This document shows, in pieces, positions 34,960 to 44,094 of a stretch of 64,000 bases of DNA; the stretch's first letter is position 1; every line of letters starts with the position of its first letter. The DNA is from Chamaecyparis obtusa. Its lineage: Eukaryota > Streptophyta > Pinopsida > Cupressales > Cupressaceae. The stretch covers positions 585,501-649,500 of the forward strand of contig BSBK01003566.1 of assembly GCA_027943335.1 (NCBI GenBank), in the 5' to 3' direction. The notes below the pieces were generated by a model. The model was not told where the DNA came from and made no database searches. It saw nothing but the letters and a program-made list of their open reading frames with translations. The position numbers and the translations under genes are program-made.

Positions 34960-35253
34960 ATCTTCCCCTTTGGCATTGGTGGCAAAACATCACTTACCGC
35001 ACACCATCACTTTCTCATCATAGTGAATTCCACCTGTAGACTCCTTCCCTATACTGTATACTTCAGCTCTTTTGTTTGCTGACTTCCCCTGTTCTAGTGC
35101 GTTAGCTCTTCTGTCCTATACTGAATCTGAATCTACTCTCTTTCTTTTCTTATCTCTGACCTTCTGACTCTTCTCTGATGTCTTCTTCTTCAACCAATGT
35201 CTTCTTCCCCTTTTTGCCTCCATAAGACAAAGGGTTATGCTTTACTTAGTATT

Positions 35254-36949
35254 TTACATTTGTAGCTTGGTAAAGATATCCTTGTAAATTGTCTTCGCTG
35301 AATGAAGAAAAGGATTCCATTGACTGGTGACATGTTCTAGATTTTTTAGTGCTGATTTCAGCGATACTATGATATTCTCCATGTCCTCTACTGTTTTGTA
35401 GTTCGGTTCACTGATCAGATTCTCTGCCTCTGTTGCTGTTTGATGCATTAAATCAAATGTTGGGGCGAGAAACAGTTAAAATCCAATAAGATCTTGGATT
35501 CGTTTGGTTTTTCTTCAGAAGTCTTTCTCAGAATGAGAGCTACACTTGTCATTTCTCTGCTGAAATATGTTGCAAATTTATTCTTTATATCAAATGTGGA
35601 AGACAGAGCTTTTATGTCTTCAAAAGTCTTAGATGACTTTTCAGTGAGATCTTGTGTAAAGGTATCAAAATTTGAAGTCCTTGTCATCAGACTTCCTGCA
35701 ACTTGCAATTGTTGTTGCAGTACTGTTACATTGGTAGTAACTGTCATCTTTATTTCTTTGACCTGTTTATGAAGAATCTCTATTCTTTTTTGTTCATAGT
35801 GATCAATGGCAATCATTTCTGAATCGGTGACATCTCCGATCACTTGTGCCAATATCTCTGACTGATCAATTACAAGTTCATCTTCATCAATGTCAGCATC
35901 AGGTACAAAGTTGCATAGAATGTTCTTAACACTGGTTAGGACCATGTCCTGTTTCCTTTTTGTCAGCTCCTTTAATTGCCTAGTTGACATTTTGCTTATG
36001 TCAACTACAGTCTCGCTAACCTTGCTCTTCTTTGCTTCTGTGTTTGTTGCAAAGGTTAGTTTCCTCTTTGATGAGGACGAGCTTGGAACATCTACCTCTT
36101 CCTTTTGTCTTGGCTCCTGTACCAGTTGTTCTTGTGCTGGTAACTCTGTTCCTCTTCATCTTGTTTTCCTTCATTCTCTGGTTGGACCATCTTTCCGGTT
36201 GTGCCACTTCTATTGGTAGGACTTCTTCTGCTGGCCTGTCTTCCTTTGTATGTACTTCCCCTTCCAGTTGTACTTCTACTTCTGGTTGAGCATCATCTTC
36301 TTGTTGCAATTGCTCTTCTAATGGGGCTTCTTGTTCCGAAGGTGGTTCTGAGTGCTGCTCCTCAACTGTATGAAGCTCACCTATAGCAATTTCTTCCTTA
36401 CCAGTTTTATTGTCAATAGTCATCTTGACCGATGACTCTTCTGGTTCACCGGTTGTAGGTTCTTCACGAGCAGTGAATTGAACCAGTGGTTCATGTTCTA
36501 TCCTAGGTTCATCCTGTGGACCTGTTTCCTTCAGAGCACTGAACTCATACTGTTGCCAAAAATCTAGAGTCTCTTTATAGACTTCGTTTTCATAACCATT
36601 TAAAATTTTGGCAACCCTATTTTTGGTATCCAAATTCATTGATGCTTCCTCTAACAGAAGTTTGATGGTATCTTCACTAAGACCAAGTCTGACCAGTGAC
36701 AATGTCTCCTTAGAGATTCTAGTGTTGGAGCTTAGACTGGTTCTCCATTTTGTCATCAGTCTTGTGTTTAGTTCAGGAGGAAATTTAGACCTATAGTCTC
36801 TTGGAGTTCTATTGTAATCCAAGAAAGTTTCCACCAGAGCCACTATTATTGCATGTTTATCTTCCTCCCCTAGCACACTATACCATCTAGCTACATTGTC
36901 TACTTCTCCAAAATCCATCACTTCATCAACTATTTCATTAACAGTCATG
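35254..36949 (-). pseudogene. Inner element ORF2, 3' half (continues from 44095)
   Basis: Minus-strand frames 36949-36016 and 35990-35254 continue the protein interrupted by the nested element. The frame resumes MTVNEIVDEVMDFGEVDN, with a globular part (ARWYSVLGEEDKHAIIVALV) to about 36540. An acidic Glu/Gln/Pro-rich linker follows (36530-36180), then a basic segment, then a helical tail (MSTRQLKELTKRKQDMVL..., 180 aa) ending after stops near 35254. The first 22 residues of the apparent 334-aa frame at 37020 are palindrome-arm sequence, not ORF2. Function unknown; architecture resembles the ORF remnant at 22065-25310. Confidence 0.6.
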
Positions 36950-36954
36950 GTGCC

Positions 36955-39919
36955 TGTAATATCCCTTGGTCTTATAGGTCTAAAATATGCTTGTGAGACA
37001 CAAGGAATATTGTCAAACACTTCGTGTGCAACCTTCCAGCTTGCTGGTTTAATAATATCAGTCTGATGTGTACATTTAAATGACTATAGATAGCTTCCAA
37101 TGCTTGAGAATTAACATATCAAAACATAAATTATAATCTAGATGCTTAAATGACAATTTGGACCCTTAACCAATGCATAGAGATGGATTTACAATGTTAC
37201 ATATGCACTTACAGCCAAGTGACATTTTGACAAACATTTGTCATGCAACTCAAGAACATCACGTAATTAGAATGCAGCCTTATCTCTCTATGCAACTGAA
37301 GCATTAAACTGATTTCAAGAATATTTATCAAATGGCCTAGTCTCTTGACTTTCAACTACAAGTTTCAGAATTTTCTGAGTACAAAGACAGCCATGATTTC
37401 ATACATAAACAACATTAAAACTCATTGAAATAAGTGTCAAAAGAACCTGAAATGAAGCACCTAGGAGTGTGAATGAAGAAGCAATCAATATCACTCCCTT
37501 TAAGCCTTCCTCTTGCCAAATTGAATATTTTTTTCAAATTCGCCCCTGTTCTGATATGAATGCCAATAATAAATAAATGCAGCAAATAAAGGTCTCCAAA
37601 TTGGTATAGAAATGATTGCCAAGACAATAGCAATTGATTCCCCAAATACCCATAACCAAAGGATGCCTCCAAGTGAAGTTATGAACAAAATATGTGTCCA
37701 ATGTAAATGTCTGTAGCAGCCACCCCCGTTCTGATATAAAAGATTATTATAAAATAATTCCCAGCTGTTATGCAACCAACTTCATCCAATAATCCTCCTA
37801 TATAGTGCGCCCAAGGTAGGAAGGGAAATCAAACCAAGATGAGGGAGTAACAAACAAAATCGTGGTCTCCACAAGCATCCCTAATGTGACTGAGTTTTTA
37901 TTTTCAGAATCTGAAAATAATATCAAACCTTCTCCTTTCAATATTTGATGCCAAGAGTGTAATGCTTCTCCAAAATTGTGCCTAGGCTGAGAATGCTTTG
38001 AATGATGCACCAAGTTACTGTAGCGAACACTGTAGCGAATCACTATTCACGGGTACTGTAGCAGCCAACACTAAATCTGATCTGCAAGTAATAACCTTTA
38101 AACCCTTTATTCAGAAAGTACAATAATACATCAGCTATTGTACTCATATTTTTTCTCAATGTAGCACAAATAGAAGACTGAAGTATCTTCTTCCCAGCTG
38201 CAATAATTCAAGTGATATTTCACACCCTCAAAATTGCTATCAATAGGAAGTTTTTGTTTCCTATGACAAAGAAGTAATCTGCAGAAACCCTAGTCTCCAC
38301 AAGATGAAACAACAACATCAAATCTGGATGGTGAGAATGAAGCCCAGGATGCCTATTTATTCTTTTTCTCCACTTTCTCCAAAAACTTCTAGAACATTAT
38401 TTTATTTTATTTATTAAGTGACTTTATAAGATATTTTATAATTCAAGTCACTTTATTGAATTAATTAAATATAAAGTTCTAGAAGTTTCTGGAGAAAGTG
38501 GAGAAAAAAAATAAATAGGCATCCTGGGCTTCATTCTCACCATCTAGATTTGATGTTGTTGTTGTTTCATCTTGTGGAGCCTAAGGTTTCTGCAGATTAC
38601 TTCTTTGTCATAGGAAACGAAAACTTCTTATTGATAGCAATTTTGAGGGTGTGAAATATCACTTGAATTATTGCAGCTGGGAAGAAGATACTTCAGTCTT
38701 CTATTTGTGCTACATTGAGAAAAAATATGAGTACAATAGCTGATGTATTATTGTACTTTCTGAATAAAGGGTTTAAAGGTTATTACTTGCAGATCAGATT
38801 TAGTGTTGGCTGCTACAGTACCCGTGAACAGTGATCCGCTACAGTGTTCGCTACAGTAACTTGGTGCATCATTCAAAGCATTCTCAGCCTAGGCACAATT
38901 TTGGAGAAGCATTACACTCTTGGCATCAAATATTGAAAGGAGAAGGCTTGATATTATTTTCAGATTCTGAAAATAAAAACTCAGTCACATTAGGGATGCT
39001 TGTGGAGACCACGATTTTGTTTGTTACTCCCTCATCTTGGTTTGATTTCCCTTCCTACCTTGGGCGCACTATATAGGAGGATTATTGGATGAAGTTGGTT
39101 GCATAACAGCTGGGAATTATTTTATAATAATCTTTTATATTAGAACAGGGGTGGCTGCTACAAACATTTACATTGGACACATATTTTGTTCATAACTTCA
39201 CTTGGAGGCATCCTTTGGTTATGGGTATTTGGGGAATCAATTGTTATTGTCTTGGCAATCATTTCTATACCAATTTGGAGACCTTTATTTGCTGCATTTA
39301 TTTATTATTGGCATTCATATCAGAACAGGGGCGAATTTGAAAAAAATATTCAATTTGGCAAGAGGAAGGCTTAAAGGGAGTGATATTGATTGCTTCTTCA
39401 TTCGCACTCCCAGGTGCTTCATTTCAGGTTCTTTTGGCACTTATTTCAATGAGTTTTAATGTTGTTTATGTATGAAATCATGGCTGTCTTTGTACTCAGA
39501 AAATTCTGAAACTTGTAGTTGAAAGTCAAGAGACTAGGCCATTTGATAAATATTCTTGAAATCAATTTAATGCTTCAGTTGCATAGAGAGATAAGGCTGC
39601 ATTCTAATTACGTGATGTTCTTGAGTTGCATGACAAATGTTTGTCAAAATGTCACTTGGCTGTAAGTGCATATGTAACATTGTAAATCCATCTCTATGCA
39701 TTGGTTAAGGGTCCAAAGTGTCATTTAAGCATCTAGATTATAATTTATGTTTTGATATGTTAATTCTCAAGCATTGGAAGCTATCTATAGTCATTTAAAT
39801 GTACACATCAGACTGATATTATTAGACCAGCAAGCTGGAAGGTTGCACACGAAGTGTTTGACAATATTCCTTGTGTCTCACAAGCATATTTTAGACCTAT
39901 AAGACCAAGGGATATTATA
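36955..39919. repeat. 2,965-bp palindromic left terminus (5' LTR position)
   Basis: Left arm 36955-38395 and right arm 38476-39919 are inverted copies at about 96-98% identity, separated by an 80-bp AT-rich spacer. Differences are mostly C/T and G/A. The two 81-residue frames at 38043-37798 (minus) and 38831-39076 (plus) are the same sequence read from each arm and are by-products. The outer ends are TGTAATATCCC and GGGATATTATA; the expected final CA has become TA. Confidence 0.9.
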
Positions 39920-39920
39920 G

Positions 39921-39932
39921 TGGTATCAAAGC
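39921..39932 (+). other. Primer-binding site (tRNA-Met type)
   Basis: TGGTATCAAAGC lies one base after the palindrome end and differs by one base from the usual TGGTATCAGAGC. The inner element uses the same TGGTATCAAAGC form at 47711-47700, which suggests both use the same primer. Confidence 0.8.
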
Positions 39933-39983
39933 GGTTTCCTGCCAGCCTGATTGGGTTATTTCAGATTGAATTCAATTATCAGT

Positions 39984-42900
39984 ATGGCTTTAACAGGAGA
40001 CAAGGATTTGGAAGAAAGAATGCACAATGCAAAGAAGAAATTAGATCGTCCATTTCAGCAAACAGAGGACCTTCTAAGAACTTTGGAGGAGTTGGAAACT
40101 TATTTAGGCAAGATTGATCAATCAGATTCCTATGCTATGCAAACAGCTTTATCTCCAGCATTTGGTTCGTTGGTTAAGCCCCGATTATTGAGACATCATG
40201 ATGAGGTGGTAAGACTTGCAGCTCTCTCTTGCATTAGTGAAATCATGAGGATAATAGCTGGCCTAAATTCTTATGACGATCAGACTATGAGAGAGATACT
40301 TCACGCCATGGTGAAAAGCTTCGAAAGGTTGGACAACATCAGGGACCCTTATTTCACAAAGAGGGCAAGACTACTTGAAGTATTTGCAAGGTGTAGATTT
40401 GAAAACATTATGCTAACAGTAGGTTGTATTGGTGACATTCGCAAGATGTTTAACACATTTTGGAATATTATGGATGAGTTTCATCCCAGCAATGTATTAG
40501 CATCGATGCACTCTATCATATTCACAATCTTGTTTGAGGAGGATGAAATTTCTAAACTTTTGGCAGAAGATTTATGGTATGTTTGGACAAAAAAGAGGAA
40601 TTTGTCACCTATGGCATGTACATGGTTAAAGAGTTTGATTGATAGGCCTAAGGATCGAAGTACTTTCCCTATGACAGGCAAAAACTTGTATGATGAGTTT
40701 GACAAACATGCTGATCCAATACAGGGAGACATTAGCACATCTTCAAGTAATGGTTCATTTGCATCATCTTCACAGGCAGAAGTGGTTACAGATGTTGTGA
40801 AGGTTGAGCCAGTTGCATCAGAGGGTGATATCACAGGCACACTGGATTGCGTGATTGACACAAATAGTGATTCTAGTACAGTTGGGCTGGATGAAGTTAC
40901 AGCAGTTGAGGATACTGTCATGTTTGTGGATAGCACAGTTGATCAGAAAGTGAGCATTCAAGACTTTGCAGAAAATGAGTATCAGGCACAGTTGGATGCT
41001 TCTTCACATGAGATAGAGGCTAGTGGTTCTTCACTTGGTTTAGCAAGCCAGCTGAAGACGAAGGAAAAGGATATTGTCACGGCTTTATCTCATCATGACA
41101 GGATGCATGGATTGATCGAGAATCACATTTGGATGATTCAACTGCAGGAGAGACAGAAAGGAGTCACAGCAGGTTCTTCTTGTGACGACTTACAGCAAAT
41201 CAAGGAGGGCATGGAGGCAATGAAGGTAAGTTACACACACCTACTTTCAGATCGCGATCATCTCCTTAATCTTGCAGGGATCTATTTAGATGCATTAAAG
41301 AAGAAGGAAGAGGAGGTTGACCGGCTTTCTCATGAGCTGGAGGATACTCGGAATTCCTTGGTATGTACTCAATTGGCTCTCCAGGATTCTGAGAGACATG
41401 TGGACGAACTTTGTCTTGAGGTGAGTTCAGTTCAGGAGTTAGCACATATGGCAGGGACTCAGCTTTCTTTTATAGTCGGGTCACATGTTGATGATGATAT
41501 GAGTATATCTAGCATTCACAATCCGGATTCAGAGATTGTAGTGGGTACAGTAGACAGGTGCATGAAGTCAGTTGGTATTGTTCACATTACTCAAGTGAGG
41601 AGTTTACTTGAGTTGCCAGTTGATTTCCGTCCATGGATTGGATGTTGGGATCCTTATCTTAGTACTTGGGATTGTTTTGACCGAAGATATCTATCATTCC
41701 TTGGTAGTAGTATCTGTTGCACTATCATGGACTTGATTAGTAGTTTACCAAGTGTAGTTCTCATCCATGCCAACAGCTTGTCTGATGCTGGAATTAGTTT
41801 TTATACACTTGTGTTGGGCATTGCTCATGTATCCAGTCGACCATTCTTGTTGGAATGGGTTGATGATCTCTCAAATATGACAGAGTTTACAGAAGAGTCC
41901 CAGGATCTGATTATTACAGATGACACCCAGGGGGATGTTGTGGACAGTGTTGAGGACTTAATCTCTTCAGCGGGTTCCTTTGATACGGAGGTTTATGTTG
42001 ATGCTTCAATCACTCCGTTTGATGATACGAGTTCAGCAGTTGGTCTGCAGAAATTGGATGGCAGTATTAAAGATGATAGCTATTATGAGGTTACTCCTTT
42101 GGACAGTGTACCAGGGGTAGAGTATAGGAGTTCAACCAGCCAGCACAATCATGTGTCTAGTAAGCTGAGAGTTACTGAGCAAGACATTGCTATCGCTTGC
42201 GAGCATTTCGATGCTGCTCATCAATTGTTAGCAGTTTACGGATGGGGTTCTCCTACTAGTGATGAGCAAGGAGGCAGTTATCTTTCCTTGACAGAGATCC
42301 ACTCTTTATGGGAGGCTATCCGGATTCTGAGACAGAATTATATGCAGTTGGTAGCCGGCAGAGATTATCTTATGGAGTGGGGCAGTACAGCATATGATGC
42401 ATTATTGGTCAAGGAAGAAGAGGTGAGTGAGCTTACTCAGCAGCTCGAGGTGACTTCTGAGTTTCTTGAGAGTACACAGTTGGCTTTTGAGGAGTCACAG
42501 TTTCATTTGGTTGAGGTGACCATGGAGTTAGAGCGACTTCAGTCTTTACCAGATTCTGTACAGTCACAGACCGTGGTGTCTGGTGATCCGAGGATGTCCA
42601 TGGTCGAGGTTGATAGAGGCAGTGGAGATGAGGATATATCTGTCTTCGATACTAGTATTGGCATGTTTGGTTCGTTTCCACTGGAGGCAGGTTCAGTTGA
42701 GTTGGGTGCTGCAGCAGATTGTTGTGGTATGCCTGACATGGTGGTGGTTTCTACTACTAATGGCACAGAGACTAGGGATGTTGTATCAGAGATCATGTGT
42801 GATGTTGGTGAGCGGGTAGTTGGCATGGTTCCTGCTAGAGATGCTACGCCCTTGGCAATGTCTTCGGAGGTAGTAGTCAGTTCCAACTTGGTTAGTGATC

Positions 42901-43757
42901 GATTGCAGTTAGTTTCATTTGGATTGCACTATGAGTCACTGACTGAGATTGGTGCATCTTATTGGCATTACATTGTGAGGTATGCTCACCAGTTTACTTT
43001 TGATGATCACGTTGATGAGATGATGATATGTAGATGTACTTTGGTTCCTAGTGCTTGTCATCAGTTATGGGATGGTTTGACGCCACAAGATGAGAGTTGT
43101 GATGGGCATGACATGGCGATAGTTTCTGCGGTTGATAGCTTGATAATACATGACTTAGAGCAGGAGTTTGGGAGTGATGGTTCTACGGTTGTTGTTGTTG
43201 ATTCTACTCCTTTGGCTATGACAACTCCTGACTTAGCTGGTGATCAGTCGCAGTGGGTTGTATCACCTATGCATGGTGAGCTGTTGACTGAGGTTGGTTC
43301 TTTTTATCAACATTATACTGCAGGGTATGTACATCAGTTTGCATTTGATCCTTGTGTTGAGGAGTTGATGGCAGGCAGATTTGGTTTGGGTTCTATTTCT
43401 TGCTGTCTATCTTGTGATGTCTTTTCGCCATCAGCGGTGCATGGGAGTTATGGTTATGAGACAGTGGTTGGTGATCTACAGAGTTGTGTTGACTGTAGGA
43501 GTTGTACAATGTGTGGATTCTCCATACTGGGTACAATTTCATTCGGGAGTGTTCACCATTGTGCAGAGTTGGATTGTACATTCTGCATAGGCCAGTGGAA
43601 TGCGTTGATGGTATTGAGTTGGTACGACAGAACGACAGATGGATTGAGTAAATGTTGCAGGAGTTGTTTGGTGATGACAGGGACATTATGCAGTTCTTGT
43701 GGGATCCAGGTGGTGAATTGCTTGAGGTCAAGCAATTTCAGGAGGGGCGGACTGTAA
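39984..43757 (+). CDS. Giant ORF: PDS5-like N-terminal domain fused to a repeat-built, partly coiled-coil protein
   Basis: One uninterrupted frame of 1,257 codons runs from ATG 39984 (MALTGDKDLEERM) to a stop that overlaps the TGTAA of the 3' terminus; the frame is open from 39951. Residues 1 to about 195 follow the N-terminal HEAT region of plant PDS5/PDS5C-type cohesin regulators, which bind the cohesin ring on chromatin. Family-like points are the AMQTALSPAF segment, AALSCISEIMRI, YDDQTMREI, LLEVFARCR and HPSNVLASMHSI. The coding region is intronless although PDS5 genes have many introns, which points to capture from mRNA. The rest is not PDS5. It holds two copies of a helical, heptad-rich module (about 41026-41460 and 42127-42540) and three copies of a shorter S-L-T/D-E-x-G-S-Y/F-module (about 41757-41870, 42903-43024, 43249-43370). 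The last ~85 residues may be out of frame: another frame from about 43500 reads more like protein and runs into the terminus as TVMSPFWR. Cellular role unknown. Confidence 0.75.
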   Translation: MALTGDKDLEERMHNAKKKLDRPFQQTEDLLRTLEELETYLGKIDQSDSYAMQTALSPAFGSLVKPRLLRHHDEVVRLAALSCISEIMRIIAGLNSYDDQTMREILHAMVKSFERLDNIRDPYFTKRARLLEVFARCRFENIMLTVGCIGDIRKMFNTFWNIMDEFHPSNVLASMHSIIFTILFEEDEISKLLAEDLWYVWTKKRNLSPMACTWLKSLIDRPKDRSTFPMTGKNLYDEFDKHADPIQGDISTSSSNGSFASSSQAEVVTDVVKVEPVASEGDITGTLDCVIDTNSDSSTVGLDEVTAVEDTVMFVDSTVDQKVSIQDFAENEYQAQLDASSHEIEASGSSLGLASQLKTKEKDIVTALSHHDRMHGLIENHIWMIQLQERQKGVTAGSSCDDLQQIKEGMEAMKVSYTHLLSDRDHLLNLAGIYLDALKKKEEEVDRLSHELEDTRNSLVCTQLALQDSERHVDELCLEVSSVQELAHMAGTQLSFIVGSHVDDDMSISSIHNPDSEIVVGTVDRCMKSVGIVHITQVRSLLELPVDFRPWIGCWDPYLSTWDCFDRRYLSFLGSSICCTIMDLISSLPSVVLIHANSLSDAGISFYTLVLGIAHVSSRPFLLEWVDDLSNMTEFTEESQDLIITDDTQGDVVDSVEDLISSAGSFDTEVYVDASITPFDDTSSAVGLQKLDGSIKDDSYYEVTPLDSVPGVEYRSSTSQHNHVSSKLRVTEQDIAIACEHFDAAHQLLAVYGWGSPTSDEQGGSYLSLTEIHSLWEAIRILRQNYMQLVAGRDYLMEWGSTAYDALLVKEEEVSELTQQLEVTSEFLESTQLAFEESQFHLVEVTMELERLQSLPDSVQSQTVVSGDPRMSMVEVDRGSGDEDISVFDTSIGMFGSFPLEAGSVELGAAADCCGMPDMVVVSTTNGTETRDVVSEIMCDVGERVVGMVPARDATPLAMSSEVVVSSNLVSDRLQLVSFGLHYESLTEIGASYWHYIVRYAHQFTFDDHVDEMMICRCTLVPSACHQLWDGLTPQDESCDGHDMAIVSAVDSLIIHDLEQEFGSDGSTVVVVDSTPLAMTTPDLAGDQSQWVVSPMHGELLTEVGSFYQHYTAGYVHQFAFDPCVEELMAGRFGLGSISCCLSCDVFSPSAVHGSYGYETVVGDLQSCVDCRSCTMCGFSILGTISFGSVHHCAELDCTFCIGQWNALMVLSWYDRTTDGLSKCCRSCLVMTGTLCSSCGIQVVNCLRSSNFRRGGL
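43740..43752 (+). other. Polypurine tract
   Basis: AGGAGGGGCGGAC abuts the TGTAATG start of the right terminus. It is G-rich and at the position of a plus-strand primer, interrupted by one C near its end. Confidence 0.6.
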
Positions 43758-44088
43758 TGTCCCCGTTTTGGAGGTAATTTGATTTAATTAATTTAATTAA
43801 TTAAGTTGTCCAAAATAATGAATATTTTATGAGGATGACTAATTAATTATTTTAATTAAATAAATAAGTGGTATTAAATTAATTATTTATAAAGTTATCA
43901 AATAAATAAATATAAAGTTACCTTTTAATATTTATTTATTTGATAACTTTATAAATAATTAACTTAATACCACTTATTTATTTAATTAAAATAATTAATT
44001 AGTCATCCTCATAAAATATTCATTATTTTGGACAACTTAATTAATTTAATTAATTAAATCAAATTACCTCCAAAATGGGGACATTACA
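43753..44088. repeat. 336-bp near-perfect palindromic right terminus (3' LTR position)
   Basis: Arms 43753-43913 and 43928-44088 (161 bp each) are inverted copies with only two or three mismatches around a 14-bp loop. Starts TGTAATGTCCCC and ends GGGGACATTACA. Almost entirely A/T inside. Apart from about 11 terminal bases it does not match the left terminus. Confidence 0.95.
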
Positions 44089-44094
44089 GTGCGA

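Larger units (their letters stand above)
36955..44088 (+). mobile_element. Chimeric retroelement with palindromic ends and a captured PDS5-like coding region
   Basis: A 7,134-bp insertion splits ORF2 of the inner element. Its borders are fixed by restoring the reading frame across it and by a near TSD (GTGCC at 36950-36954, GTGCG at 44089-44093). It begins TGTAATATCCC and ends GGGGACATTACA. From left to right it holds a 2,965-bp palindrome, a TGGTATCAAAGC primer site at 39921, a single giant ORF, a purine tract, and a 336-bp palindrome. PBS, PPT and TG...CA ends say LTR retrotransposon. But the two terminal regions are not copies of each other and each is its own inverted repeat, which ordinary LTRs are not. 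No gag, protease, RT or integrase is recognised, so it must be mobilised in trans. Confidence 0.8.

Noticed and set aside
37798..39076. Two identical 81-codon frames (minus and plus)
   Set aside because: They are the same non-coding sequence read from the two arms of the palindrome, with no protein family resemblance.
42539..42886. 115-codon minus-strand frame
   Set aside because: Shadow of the giant plus-strand ORF.
39984..43757. Calling the PDS5-like ORF a normal host gene
   Set aside because: It lies between a PBS and a PPT inside an insertion with a near TSD, splits another element's ORF, and most of its length is not PDS5.
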